A stretch of 64,000 nt of DNA from an uncultured Bacilli bacterium (GCA_934102255.1 CAKOSN010000002.1:1-64000), one strand, 5' to 3'; counted from the stretch's first letter, positions 17,195 through 25,998 are shown. The notes: generated by a model from the sequence alone, not told the origin. Translations and numbers: made by a program.

Positions 17195-18621
17195 GTAACG
17201 AATTACAACTAGTTGTTGGTATTGAAATGCACTGCGAGTTAAAGAGTAACGCCAAGGCATTTTCTAAAGGTATCAATGGTTTTAGTGATACTGCTAATGT
17301 TTATGTATCACCAGTTGATATGGCATTTCCTGGTACTTTACCAATCGTTAATAAAAAATGTGTTGGTCATGCTATTAAAATGGCCCATATTCTAAATTGT
17401 CAAATAGCCGATGTTATGCAATTTGACCGTAAAAACTATTATTATCCTGATTTACCTAAAGGTTACCAAATTACACAGTGTACTAACCCAGTAGGAGTAA
17501 ATGGCAAGTTAGAAATACCGGTTGATGATAAAACTTTAGAGGTTTTGATACATGATATTCACCTAGAAGAAGATTCAGCAAGTCTAGACCACTTTGCTAA
17601 AATGACAACTATTGATTATAACCGTGCCGGCGTACCATTATTAGAAATCGTTACAGAACCATGCTTTAGTTCAACTAAGGAAGTAATTGCTTTTCTAGAA
17701 TATATTCGTGATTGCTATCGCTATTGTGATATTTCTGATGCTGATACTAAAAAAGGTCAGATTAGATGCGATGTTAATATTAACTTAAAACAAGGTGGCA
17801 AATATGTTACACCAAGGGTAGAAGTTAAAAACGTTAATGGTTTTCAAAATATCGAAAATGCTATTAAATATGAAGAAGAAAGACAAAAAGAAGCTTACTT
17901 AAATAATAGAGCAAATGAATTAGTTCAGGAAACAAGAAGATTTGATGAAGATACTAATACAACAATTAGTATGCGTACTAAAGAAGATGCTATCGATTAT
18001 AAATACTTCTTAGACCCTAATATTCCGCCATATAAGTTAGAAAAAGCATGGATTGATGAATTAATTAAAGAAATTCCAACATTACCTTTTGAACGTAAAA
18101 AACATTATATGAATGATTTAGGACTTAACGATTATGATGCTAGTATCTTAATTAAAGATAAAAATATTGCAGATTACTTTGAAAAATGTGTTATAATAGG
18201 TATAGATTCTAAGGTAGCTGCTAACTGGATAACTGTTAATATTGTTACAGAACTAAATAAGACTGGCAATAGTATTAATGACTTTTATATTACACCAGAA
18301 ATGTTAAAACAAATAACTGATGCAATTAAAAGTAGTACTTTATCTAGTAAACAGGCTAAAGAAGTATTTGCTAAGACCTTAGAAAGTAAAAAAGAGCCAA
18401 AAGAATTTATTTCTAAAGATAATGCACAGATTTCTGATGAAGAAACATTAAGAACAATGATTAAAGAAATAATTGCTAATAATAAAGAACAACAAGAAGC
18501 ATACTTAAATGGACGTAGTAATTTATTTGATTATTTTGTTGGCCAAGTAATGAAGCAAACTAGAGGAAAAGCCAATCCAGTATTAACAAAACAAATCTTA
18601 AAAGAAGAGTTAGAAAAATAA
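17191..18621 (+). CDS. gatB: Asp-tRNA(Asn)/Glu-tRNA(Gln) amidotransferase subunit B
   Basis: GatB binds the misacylated tRNA, phosphorylates the side chain with ATP and performs the amide transfer. 476 residues. N-terminal VVGIEMHCELKSNAKAFS, then DRKNYYYPDLPKGYQITQ, IHLEEDSASLDH and RCDVNINL belong to the catalytic cradle; the C-terminal part (ISDEETLRTMIKEII, then FDYFVGQVMKQTRGKANP) is the YqeY-like tRNA-binding tail. Coupled to gatA by a 4-base ATGA overlap. Presence of GatCAB implies that at least one of glutaminyl- or asparaginyl-tRNA is made indirectly. Confidence 0.97.
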   Translation: MSNELQLVVGIEMHCELKSNAKAFSKGINGFSDTANVYVSPVDMAFPGTLPIVNKKCVGHAIKMAHILNCQIADVMQFDRKNYYYPDLPKGYQITQCTNPVGVNGKLEIPVDDKTLEVLIHDIHLEEDSASLDHFAKMTTIDYNRAGVPLLEIVTEPCFSSTKEVIAFLEYIRDCYRYCDISDADTKKGQIRCDVNINLKQGGKYVTPRVEVKNVNGFQNIENAIKYEEERQKEAYLNNRANELVQETRRFDEDTNTTISMRTKEDAIDYKYFLDPNIPPYKLEKAWIDELIKEIPTLPFERKKHYMNDLGLNDYDASILIKDKNIADYFEKCVIIGIDSKVAANWITVNIVTELNKTGNSINDFYITPEMLKQITDAIKSSTLSSKQAKEVFAKTLESKKEPKEFISKDNAQISDEETLRTMIKEIIANNKEQQEAYLNGRSNLFDYFVGQVMKQTRGKANPVLTKQILKEELEK

Positions 18622-18683
18622 ACAAAATTGTGTATTAAAGAATAAATTATGGGTATAAGAAAATTAAGACTAGGAGGTCTTTA

Positions 18684-19496
18684 ATGAAGAAGAAAGTAAT
18701 GTATTTAAGTCTACTTACAATGGTAGTTTTAAGTATAATTATAATCCCAATTAATATAAAGTTTAAAAAGGCAAAAGTTTATGAAAGCATTGTAGTAGTA
18801 CCTGATATTGATTCTTATAAAACATTAACTTTAGAAGATATTGCTACTAATCAAATTAATGAAAGTGTTGCTAAAAAGAAAACTACTTATGAATTTTATG
18901 CTAGTATGTTTGGCATTGATTACGATACGTTAATTAATGAAATACGTAATAATAATAAAACATCTTTTAATGAATTAGATTTACTTCAAACAGGTAGTAA
19001 TAAAGCTTCTTTTGATGCTTCGCTATTAGAATTTGTTACTAATTTAGAAAGTCAAAAAAGTGAATTATTTAAAAGAGATTACGTCTATAAAAACTGCAGT
19101 AAAGATTATATTTACAATTTAATTGAGTATTTTGTATCTTTAAATCCAAGCGTTGATGTTCAAACAGCAAAAGCTATTACCTGGATAGAAACGGGCAATT
19201 TAGCAGCTCAAAGTATGTTAAATAAAAATAATATCTTTGGTGGCATGAGTAATGGACGCTTAACTAGCTATCCTTCAATCGAATATGGTGTTTATAAATA
19301 TATTAGTCTTTTAAGAAGTAGTTATTTCGACCAAGGCTTACGCACTGTTGAACAAATTGGTTATAAATATAATCCAACCGTTGTAGACGGTATTAAAATG
19401 GCTAATCCAACTTGGGTTAGTAATGTTAATGCTTATCGTAATAAATTTAGTAGTAGTGTTACTATTGACACAGTAGAAAAGTTATTAAATATGTAA
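18684..19496 (+). CDS. Secreted glucosaminidase-type (GH73-like) cell-wall hydrolase
   Basis: 270 residues with an N-terminal signal or anchor (VMYLSLLTMVVLSIIIIPINI). The C-terminal 140 residues resemble mannosyl-glycoprotein endo-beta-N-acetylglucosaminidase domains: AKAITWIETGNLAAQS with a Glu suited as the acid, NKNNIFGGMSNGR (equivalent of the NNIFG/NLFGI motif), then YPSIEYGVYKYISLLRSSYF and NPTWVSNVNAYRNKF. It probably cuts peptidoglycan glycan strands outside the membrane. A strong AGGAGGT site precedes the ATG, and a terminator follows directly. Confidence 0.75.
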   Translation: MKKKVMYLSLLTMVVLSIIIIPINIKFKKAKVYESIVVVPDIDSYKTLTLEDIATNQINESVAKKKTTYEFYASMFGIDYDTLINEIRNNNKTSFNELDLLQTGSNKASFDASLLEFVTNLESQKSELFKRDYVYKNCSKDYIYNLIEYFVSLNPSVDVQTAKAITWIETGNLAAQSMLNKNNIFGGMSNGRLTSYPSIEYGVYKYISLLRSSYFDQGLRTVEQIGYKYNPTVVDGIKMANPTWVSNVNAYRNKFSSSVTIDTVEKLLNM

Positions 19497-19525
19497 AAAG
19501 GTTGCTGAAAGAGTAATCTTTTTTT
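19496..19525 (+). terminator. Intrinsic terminator after the glucosaminidase gene
   Basis: Stem AAAAGGTT/AATCTTTT (19496-19503 with 19515-19522, one G-T pair) followed by a run of T. Confidence 0.7.
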
Positions 19526-19603
19526 GTTTGGCTAGAAAACATCAAGGAAGTTTTGCTTAATTTAGGAAAACTTGTAAAAAATATTTAACTTTTTTAAGCA
19601 AAA

Positions 19604-19612
19604 TGGTATAAT
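19604..19612 (+). promoter_or_regulatory. Extended -10 promoter of the HerA-like gene
   Basis: TGGTATAAT (19604-19612) is an extended -10 with a poor -35 (TTTAAC, 17 bases upstream). It is 28 bases before the ATG, and GAGGAGA serves as the ribosome binding site. Confidence 0.6.
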
Positions 19613-19640
19613 TTATCTATAAGAATAGAGGAGAATTAAG

Positions 19641-21404
19641 ATGTTTGGAAAAATTAAATATATAACTGAAGGCGAAGCTCATGTTGAGTCTTTAGTACAA
19701 CCTGGTCAAGATGTTGACTTAATGAATAATAACGTCGTTTTTGAAGCTGCAAATCAACGAATTTTAGGTGAAGTTGAAGAAGTAAATAATGATGTTATTA
19801 AAATAAGATTTCTAGGAGAATTTATTGGTGATAAGTATGTTAGTGGTGTTATTAGAAAACCAGTATTATCATCAAACATTAGACAAATTAATGATGAAGA
19901 ATTAAAAAGTTTAATGGGTTCTTATAGTGATAAAACTTTTATATTAGGACAGTCTGCTATTTATAAAGGACATACTGTTTACGTTGATATTAATGATTTA
20001 TTATCAAATCACATGGCCATATTTGGTAACTCTGGTTCAGGTAAATCTTGTGGCGTTTCAAGAATGGTTCAAAACTTGTTTTCTAACCCCGATTTTATAG
20101 CTTACAATGCTAATATTTTCATTTTTGATGCTTATGGTGAATATAAAACGGCCTTTTCAAAGTTAAATGAATTAAACCCTAATTATAGTTATAAATTTAT
20201 TACGACTAATCCTACAGACCCAACTGACCAAAGATTAGCATTACCAGTTCATTTATTAACTTTAGATGATATGACTTTACTTTTACAGGTATCAAGCCAC
20301 ACTCAGATTCCTATTATTGAAAGAGCTTTAAAACTTGCTAAAGTCTTTGCTGATGTTTCTGATGAATCAACCATGTATAAAAATCATTTAATTGCTAAAG
20401 CTTTACTGGCTATTTTGTTTAGTAATGAAACTACTAAAGAAAAGAAAAACGAAGTATTTCAAGTTATTCAGGTATGTCATACTAACGAATTTAATTTTGA
20501 TACTGATATTCCTGGAGTAGGTTATACAAGAAAATTTAGTGATTGCTTTGAAATAGATTCTCATGGTAATTTTGGTGAATCAGTATTAATTAATGAATAT
20601 ATCTTAAAGTTTATTAATGATGATTTAGAAGGACGTATAATAACTAAGCCTGTATATTATACTTTAAAAGATTTTGCTAGTGCTTTAGAGTTTACTTTAA
20701 TTAGTGAAGGTTTCTTACATAATGAAGCTATTAGAGATGATGCTAGTATCTTGAAGGTAAGATTAAATTCTATTTTAAATAGTAATGTTGGTTCATATTT
20801 TAACTATCCAAATTATATTACTTTAGAACAATATATAGCCTCTTTAGTAGCTACTCCTAATCGTAAAAAAGCCCAAATTATTAATATTAACTTAGAAGAT
20901 ATGGATGATACTTATGCTAAAGTTATCGTTAAGATTTATGCTCGTATGTTCTTTGAGTTTGCTAAATCACGTACACAAAGAGCTAGTATACCTTTCCATT
21001 TATTCTTAGAAGAAGCTCACCGCTATGTTTCTAAAGATGCTGATACTTTCCTTTTAGGTTATAACATATTTGAACGTATTGCTAAAGAAGGTCGTAAATA
21101 TGGAGTCTTACTTAATATTATTTCTCAGCGTCCAGTTGAAATCAGTGATACTGTTATTTCCCAATGTAGTAATTTCTTGATATTTAAAATGACTCACCCT
21201 AAGGATATTGAGTATATTAGAACAATGCTACCTAATATTAGTCAAGATGTTATTGAAAAACAAAAAGTTTTACAACCAGGTAACTGTGTAGGGTTTGGTG
21301 GTGCATTTAAGTTGCCAATGATTATTAAATTAGAAATGCCAAATCCAATGCCATATTCAACTAACTGTAATGTTAATGAAAGATGGAAAATTCATGCTAA
21401 CTAA
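19641..21404 (+). CDS. HerA-like DNA translocase ATPase (HAS-barrel plus DUF87 domain)
   Basis: 587 residues. An N-terminal beta-rich HAS-barrel (about 1-100) is followed by a FtsK/HerA-type ATPase: Walker A IFGNSGSGKSCGVS near residue 135, an aspartate-containing FIFDAYGEYK strand, and the Walker B FHLFLEEAHRYV, then EGRKYGVLLNIISQRPVEISDTVISQCSN, a typical sensor and arginine-finger region. HerA hexamers pump DNA for a nuclease partner (NurA in archaea; SIR2 or other effectors in bacterial defence). No nuclease-like neighbour is seen: upstream is a wall hydrolase and downstream a 6S RNA. It has its own promoter. A solo housekeeping role or an unlinked partner is inferred. Confidence 0.85.
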   Translation: MFGKIKYITEGEAHVESLVQPGQDVDLMNNNVVFEAANQRILGEVEEVNNDVIKIRFLGEFIGDKYVSGVIRKPVLSSNIRQINDEELKSLMGSYSDKTFILGQSAIYKGHTVYVDINDLLSNHMAIFGNSGSGKSCGVSRMVQNLFSNPDFIAYNANIFIFDAYGEYKTAFSKLNELNPNYSYKFITTNPTDPTDQRLALPVHLLTLDDMTLLLQVSSHTQIPIIERALKLAKVFADVSDESTMYKNHLIAKALLAILFSNETTKEKKNEVFQVIQVCHTNEFNFDTDIPGVGYTRKFSDCFEIDSHGNFGESVLINEYILKFINDDLEGRIITKPVYYTLKDFASALEFTLISEGFLHNEAIRDDASILKVRLNSILNSNVGSYFNYPNYITLEQYIASLVATPNRKKAQIININLEDMDDTYAKVIVKIYARMFFEFAKSRTQRASIPFHLFLEEAHRYVSKDADTFLLGYNIFERIAKEGRKYGVLLNIISQRPVEISDTVISQCSNFLIFKMTHPKDIEYIRTMLPNISQDVIEKQKVLQPGNCVGFGGAFKLPMIIKLEMPNPMPYSTNCNVNERWKIHAN

Positions 21405-21496
21405 GGTTAATTAAGTTGCAAATTTTAGCTAAAATAGTGGAAAAAATGTAATATTTTAGGAACTTTTAGCAAAAGGACTTGCTTATAAAAGTATGA

Positions 21497-21502
21497 TATG
21501 AT
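21497..21502 (+). promoter_or_regulatory. Probable -10 of the 6S RNA gene
   Basis: Two overlapping TATGAT words (21492-21497 and 21497-21502) stand just before the predicted RNA 5' end. No strong -35 was found. Confidence 0.4.
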
Positions 21503-21504
21503 AA

Positions 21505-21690
21505 ACTTAAATTACCAAAGGAAAATTGGTTTATTTACATAAAACCGAGTAAGTGATTATACGGGAATCTAATTAGACTGTGGTGTTGAAGACTAAGACA
21601 TTTGTACTTAGAATCCTAAAGCAGTTTATGTGTATACCCACCTGCGATAAGCGGGCTTTTATCACAATAGACCAATCCTTTGGTTTTTAT
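21505..21690 (+). ncRNA. ssrS: 6S RNA
   Basis: About 185 nt. The ends pair strongly: ACCAAAGG (21514-21521) and ATTGGT (21525-21530) with ACCAAT (21671-21676) and CCTTTGGT (21677-21684), with a 3-base bulge, followed by a T-run. Inside is a long open region, a distal rod (GGGAAT with ATACCC; AGACTG with CAGTTT) ending in a CTAAG/CTTAG hairpin, and a small CCTGC/GCGGG hairpin in the 3' half, as in Firmicutes 6S RNAs. 6S RNA imitates an open promoter and holds sigma-A RNA polymerase. The order 6S-tcdA-rarA also occurs around one B. subtilis 6S gene, as I recall, which supports the call. A database covariance match was not run. Confidence 0.75.
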
Positions 21691-21774
21691 ATGTCATAAA
21701 TTGTTTTTTTAGATTAAAAAGAGAAAAACAGTATTTATAAATACCTATAGATTTAGGATAAAGGTGAATGTTTA

Positions 21775-22461
21775 ATGGAACAATATGCAAGAATATTAAA
21801 ACTTATTAAGGAAGACCAATTAAAAAAACTTCAAAATAAAAATATTATTATTGTAGGAGTTGGTGGCGTAGGTGGTTTTGCTTTAGAAGCTTTAACGAGA
21901 TTTGGAATTAAAAATATTACCATAATTGATAATGATACCGTTGATATTAGTAATTTAAATAGACAAATAATTAGTAATCATGAGGTACTAAATCAAAATA
22001 AAACGGATGTGGCTTTAAAAAGAATGCTAAGTATTAATCCGTCTGGTAATTTTAAAGGCTATAATGTATTTTTAAATCAAGATAATTTGGAAGAATATAT
22101 TAGCAAAGATACAGATTATATTTTAGATTGTTGTGATACAGTTACAACTAAAATGAGTTTAATAAAATATGCTAAAGAAAATAAAATACCTATTATTTGT
22201 GCAATGGGAACCGGTAATAGACTTGATGCAACTAAATTAGTAGTAACTGATATATATAAGACTAATAATGACCCTTTAGCTAAAATTATGCGCAAATTAT
22301 GTAAGGATAATAGAATAAAGAAGTTAGATGTTGTAACAAGCTATGAACTTCCAATTAAGACTCATGATAGAACTCCTGGTTCGACACCTTTTGTTCCTAG
22401 TGTAGCTGGTCTTTATATGGCAAATTTTATAGTAAATAAGTGGTTAAAAGAAATAAATTAG
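21775..22461 (+). CDS. tcdA: tRNA threonylcarbamoyladenosine dehydratase
   Basis: TcdA (CsdL, YrvM) uses ATP to cyclise t6A37 in tRNA to ct6A. It is an E1/ThiF-like protein of 228 residues: the Rossmann loop IIIVGVGGVGGFALEALTRFG, then TIIDNDTVDISNLNRQI with the adenylation Asp and Arg, the DYILDCCDTVTTKMSLI segment and CAMGTGNRLD, and the TPGSTPFVPSVAGLYMA tail typical of TcdA rather than MoeB. AAGGTGA precedes the ATG. It converges on rarA with a shared terminator. Confidence 0.93.
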   Translation: MEQYARILKLIKEDQLKKLQNKNIIIVGVGGVGGFALEALTRFGIKNITIIDNDTVDISNLNRQIISNHEVLNQNKTDVALKRMLSINPSGNFKGYNVFLNQDNLEEYISKDTDYILDCCDTVTTKMSLIKYAKENKIPIICAMGTGNRLDATKLVVTDIYKTNNDPLAKIMRKLCKDNRIKKLDVVTSYELPIKTHDRTPGSTPFVPSVAGLYMANFIVNKWLKEIN

Positions 22462-22468
22462 ACCAAAT

Positions 22469-22503
22469 AAAAAGAAATTAATGTTTAATATTAGTTTCTT
22501 TTT
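22469..22503. terminator. Bidirectional terminator between tcdA and rarA
   Basis: A 14-bp stem (22469-22482 with 22490-22503, one G-T pair) with loop GTTTAAT and A/T tracts on both sides. It overlaps the rarA stop region. Confidence 0.85.
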
Positions 22504-23686
22504 TCATTTCTTGATTACCTAAATTAAGAGAGTCTTCATATTTACTACGACGAGGGTAATAATATTTTTTATTTTTAACATTATCGGGTAGATATTGTTG
22601 TTTTACCCAGTATTTAGGGTAATCATGAGGATATTTATAGTTAGGGGAACTAGTTTTAATATGTTCAGGAACTTCGCCAGTAGAGCCACTTCTGATGTCA
22701 TTTAAAGCATTATCGATAGCGGTCTTGCTAGAATTACTTTTTGGCGATAGAGCCATTTCTAAAACAACTTGGGCAAGGGGAATTCTAGCTTCGGGTAAAC
22801 CTAGGATTTCTGAGGCATGAATAGCAGCCATTACCTTAGGACCAATGGAAGGATTAGCAAGACCAATGTCTTCATAAGCAATAACACTCATTCTTCGATA
22901 AATAATATCTAAATCTTCGGCTTCAATTAAACGGCCTAAATAATATATAGCCGCATCGGCATCACTACCGCGTATTGATTTTTGAAAAGCCGAAATTATA
23001 TCAAAATGTCCGTCATCATCTTTATCAAAAAATACAGAAGGCTTAGAGCTAATAGCCTTTATAGAATCTAAAGTAATATTCTTATCTAAAACAGTCATAT
23101 TAGCAACATCAAGTAAGTTAATAGCATTCCTAACATCGCCACTACTTAATTTAGCAATAGCCTTATAAGCTTCATCAGATACTGTTAATCCTTCCCCAGC
23201 ACTGACACGTTTTAAACAAGTAATAATATCATCAAACTCTAAAGGTTTAAGTTCAAAAATTTGACATCTACTTCTTATAGCGGGATTTATTTTGTGATAA
23301 GGATTACTTGTTGTAAGACCAATTAATATAATTAAACCAGATTCAACATAAGGAAGCAAAATATCTTGCTTATCTTTATTCATACGATGAATTTCATCTA
23401 CTACTAATATTAAATCTTTATACATTTTAGCTTCTTCAATAGCAATAATAAAGTCTTCTTTCTTAGAAGAAGTAGCATTTAAAAACTTATACTTTTTATT
23501 ATAAGAATTAACGATAGCATAGGCAATAGATGTTTTACCAATACCAGGTTTACCATATAAAATCATTGAAAATATTTTTTGATTTTTAACCATATTTGAT
23601 AAAATTTTATTATCTCCAATTAAGTGTTTTTGACCAACAACTTCTTCTAAGCATTTAGGTCGATATTTATTTGCTAATGTTTCCAT
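22478..23686 (-). CDS. rarA: Replication-associated recombination protein A (MgsA/RarA)
   Basis: RarA is an AAA+ ATPase related to clamp loaders that acts at stalled forks. 402 residues. N-terminal LANKYRPKCLEEVVGQKHLIG, Walker A YGKPGIGKTS, Walker B LILVVDEIHRM, sensor 1 LIGLTTSNP, the arginine finger RSRCQIFEL, and the C-terminal tetramerisation domain (GSDADAAIYYLGRLIEAEDLDIIYRRM, RMSVIAYEDIGLANP). The typical Arg/Asn signature ENPSF is replaced by SNPYH. It faces tcdA tail to tail, a Firmicutes neighbourhood. Confidence 0.95.
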   Translation of the reverse strand: METLANKYRPKCLEEVVGQKHLIGDNKILSNMVKNQKIFSMILYGKPGIGKTSIAYAIVNSYNKKYKFLNATSSKKEDFIIAIEEAKMYKDLILVVDEIHRMNKDKQDILLPYVESGLIILIGLTTSNPYHKINPAIRSRCQIFELKPLEFDDIITCLKRVSAGEGLTVSDEAYKAIAKLSSGDVRNAINLLDVANMTVLDKNITLDSIKAISSKPSVFFDKDDDGHFDIISAFQKSIRGSDADAAIYYLGRLIEAEDLDIIYRRMSVIAYEDIGLANPSIGPKVMAAIHASEILGLPEARIPLAQVVLEMALSPKSNSSKTAIDNALNDIRSGSTGEVPEHIKTSSPNYKYPHDYPKYWVKQQYLPDNVKNKKYYYPRRSKYEDSLNLGNQEMKKETNIKH

Positions 23687-23968
23687 ATATAATTATAATT
23701 ACTAATTTTATATAGTAATTCCTTTCTTTTGATAGTCTATATTATTATAACATACAGTTGTAATTTTATTAGGTTAATTTTATAATTAAAAGAGAGATAA
23801 TAATCATTTTGACTATTTAAAGGATAATGAAAAAATAACAGCTAATATTATAGAAAATATAGGAAAGAATATAATAATTATTTTTAGTTAATATTTTAGA
23901 CAATAATTGGTGTTAGAAATTTATATAGTAAAAACAAGGATTCTTAATAAAAGAAAGGAAAGTATAAT

Positions 23969-24871
23969 ATGCAGGATAATAAGAATAATAAAGAGTATCT
24001 AAATGATAATTATATAAAAAAATATATTGATTACATAGAGTATGAAAAAAGACTTAGTAGCAATACTATTTTATCTTATTTAAATGATATTGAAAGTCTA
24101 TATAATTATGATAAAAATTATTATAGGTTTAAAGAAAATGATATAAATAAATATTTAGGTACTTTAGACTATTTAGATAGTAGAAGTTTAGCTCATTCTA
24201 TAACGGTTTTAAGGTCGCTATATGGCTTTTTAACTAAGGAAGGTATAATAGCTAATCCATGTAAAAACATTGCTATGCCAAAATTAGAGGCTGATTTACC
24301 AGGATATTTAACGATTGATGAGGTAAATAAATTATTAGAAATAGATTTGAAAAAACCAAATGATTATCGAAATAAGGCAATGTTAGAATTAGATTTTGCT
24401 ACGGGCTTGCGTGTTAGTGAACTTGTCAATTTAAAAGTAAGTGATATTAATTTTTCAGATTGTTATTTAAGAGTTATAGGGAAGGGGAAGAAGGAAAGAA
24501 TTGTTCCTATCGATGATACGGCTTTAAAATATGTTAAAATATATATTGAATATTACCGAAATAGTTTATTAAAAAATAAAGATAGCGAGTATTTATTTAT
24601 TTCTAGTTATGGTACTAAAATTACTAGACAAGCTTTCTTTAAATTAATAAAAAGTGAATGTGAAAAAAAGGGAATCAAAAAAGAAATATCTCCCCATACT
24701 TTAAGACATACTTTTGCCTCAGTTTTATTAAAAAATGGCGCTAATATCCGAGTTATTCAAGAATTACTAGGTCATGAAGATTTAAAAACAACTCAGATAT
24801 ATACTCATTTAATCAATGAAAAGTTAAAAAAAGACTACGAAGAATATCATCCTCGTAGCCATAAGGAATAG
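23969..24871 (+). CDS. xerD: Tyrosine recombinase XerC/XerD family, probable dif resolvase
   Basis: 300 residues with the two-domain Xer layout: SAM-like N-terminal domain (residues 12-105) and catalytic domain. The catalytic set is complete and at nearly the same positions as E. coli XerD: R148 (ATGLRVSEL), K172 (IGKGKKER), H243 and R246 (SPHTLRHTFA), H269 (LLGHEDL) and nucleophile Y278 (TQIYTHL). No phage or integron context is seen. A dif-like site lies 1.1 kb downstream at 25971-25998 in the strand-switch gap, so chromosome dimer resolution is the likely job. Whether a second Xer exists elsewhere is unknown, so the symbol is provisional. Ribosome binding site AAAGGAAAG. Confidence 0.9.
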   Translation: MQDNKNNKEYLNDNYIKKYIDYIEYEKRLSSNTILSYLNDIESLYNYDKNYYRFKENDINKYLGTLDYLDSRSLAHSITVLRSLYGFLTKEGIIANPCKNIAMPKLEADLPGYLTIDEVNKLLEIDLKKPNDYRNKAMLELDFATGLRVSELVNLKVSDINFSDCYLRVIGKGKKERIVPIDDTALKYVKIYIEYYRNSLLKNKDSEYLFISSYGTKITRQAFFKLIKSECEKKGIKKEISPHTLRHTFASVLLKNGANIRVIQELLGHEDLKTTQIYTHLINEKLKKDYEEYHPRSHKE

Positions 24872-24883
24872 AGCTATCTTAAA

Positions 24884-25033
24884 TTAAATTTCATCATTTA
24901 ATTCATTGGCTCTAGCATGACATTTGCTATTATTTTTAGCACAGTTATGACACTTAGAATTTCTAGCTTTAGCTTTGGCATTATTCTTAGCGTTATTACG
25001 TGCATTACATCTAGCATTGTTTTTTGAATTCAT
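24884..25033 (-). CDS. Small Asn/Ala/Lys/Cys-rich basic protein (49 residues)
   Basis: Begins at ATG 25033 with a perfect AGGAGGT site four bases before it and ends with TAA at 24884. The product is 49 residues, low complexity, with repeated NNAK/NARN-like units and four Cys, two of them in a KCHNC segment and a later KCH. There is no hydrophobic segment. The composition recalls small Asn/Lys/Ala/Cys-rich proteins of unknown role in spore-forming Firmicutes, but I cannot name a family. The strong ribosome site and coherent frame argue that it is real. It lies on the minus strand between xerD and the ZIP gene. Confidence 0.65.
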   Translation of the reverse strand: MNSKNNARCNARNNAKNNAKAKARNSKCHNCAKNNSKCHARANELNDEI

Positions 25034-25062
25034 TTTGACCTCCTAATTATATTGTTGCCATA

Positions 25063-25112
25063 TTGTCTTATTTCATACCAGAATTATAATGGTAATTTCT
25101 GGTTTCTTTTTT
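25063..25112 (+). promoter_or_regulatory. Promoter and overlapping hairpin upstream of the ZIP gene
   Basis: TTGTCT (25063-25068), 16 bases, TATAAT (25085-25090). The -10 lies within a hairpin ACCAGAATTA/TAATTTCTGGT (25077-25086 with 25093-25103, one bulged T) followed by TTCTTTTTT. That hairpin reads as a terminator for plus-strand transcripts arriving from xerD, so terminator and promoter overlap. Confidence 0.5.
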
Positions 25113-25135
25113 GCATAAAATTAGTGTGATTTATT

Positions 25136-25858
25136 ATGGAAACAAAAACGGCAATTTTATTATCAATTTTAGCTGGTGGTGCGACTAATCTAGGAGTTCT
25201 TTTTACTTATTTTAAGAAGGATAGGGTAAGGGAAGTTATTAGTGTTAGTCTTTCTTTTGCTTTTGGGGTAATGAGCCTTATTAGTTTTAAGGAGCTATTA
25301 CCATTACCTATTAAATATTTTATTAAAAATTTAAATATAGGTGTTGCTTTATTAATTATTTTTTTAATACCAGTTTTAGCTTTTATGATACTTAAAATTT
25401 CTAAAATTAATATAAAGAAGGGGAGTAATCTTTATAAAATAGGTATTTTAAATATGTTAATTCTATTTTTACATAATCTGCCGGAAGGTATTGCAGTTTT
25501 TACTTCTAGTGTTGCTAGTCAAAAATTAGGATTAAAGATTGCTTTATCGATTGGTGCTCATAATTTACCAGAAGGTATATGTATAGCGGTACCTATTTAT
25601 TACAGTACTGGTGATAGAAGAAAAGCTTTTTTCTATACTTTTTTATCAGGAGTTGCTGAACCAATCGGAGCTATTATTACTTGGCTTTTTCTCAAACCAT
25701 TTATCAGCATTTGTTTTCTTAATGTAACTTTGTATTTTGTTGGTTGTTTAATGTTAACAATAGCTATTTTAGAGATTTTGCCAGAAGTTTTAAGCTATAA
25801 AAGATATTTTTATATTTTAATTGGTTTATTATTATCTTTATTTATATTATTTTTATAA
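25136..25858 (+). CDS. ZIP family metal transporter
   Basis: 240-residue membrane protein with about eight hydrophobic segments. The two metal-site helices are explicit: FLHNLPEGIAVF and GAHNLPEGICIAVPIYY, followed by SGVAEPIGAII, the hallmark of ZIP (ZupT-like) importers of zinc, iron or manganese. A cytoplasmic His-rich loop is absent. The substrate cannot be predicted. The ribosome binding site is weak. Last plus-strand gene before the strand switch. Confidence 0.9.
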   Translation: METKTAILLSILAGGATNLGVLFTYFKKDRVREVISVSLSFAFGVMSLISFKELLPLPIKYFIKNLNIGVALLIIFLIPVLAFMILKISKINIKKGSNLYKIGILNMLILFLHNLPEGIAVFTSSVASQKLGLKIALSIGAHNLPEGICIAVPIYYSTGDRRKAFFYTFLSGVAEPIGAIITWLFLKPFISICFLNVTLYFVGCLMLTIAILEILPEVLSYKRYFYILIGLLLSLFILFL

Positions 25859-25970
25859 ATTAAATTAAGTTAATAAAATATAACATGGTGATATTATTAA
25901 GAGAATAGTATAGGATTATAACTAATTAAAATTATATTTATACTGTATTAAAATCTTCTTAAAATATAAA

Positions 25971-25998
25971 TGTTAACATAATATATATTATGTGCAGT
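25971..25998 (-). other. dif: Putative dif site (Xer recombination site)
   Basis: Read on the minus strand the 28-mer has left arm ACTGCACATAA, centre TATATA and right arm TTATGTTAACA. Against the B. subtilis dif sequence as I remember it (ACTTCCTAGAA, TATATA, TTATGTAAACT), this gives 7/11, 6/6 and 9/11 matches, 22 of 28. The core 25976-25993 is a perfect 18-bp palindrome. It sits in the gene-free strand-switch gap, 1.1 kb from a complete Xer recombinase gene. The alignment was done by eye. Confidence 0.7.

Noticed and set aside
21505..21690. tmRNA, RNase P RNA or SRP RNA as alternatives for the structured RNA
   Set aside because: No CCA end or tag ORF, no RNase P core words and no GGAAGCAGCC SRP loop. 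The closed rod with an open centre and the synteny favour 6S RNA.
25046..25051. TATAAT on the minus strand as promoter of the 49-residue gene
   Set aside because: It is so close to the ribosome site that transcription would start inside it. The true promoter was not found.
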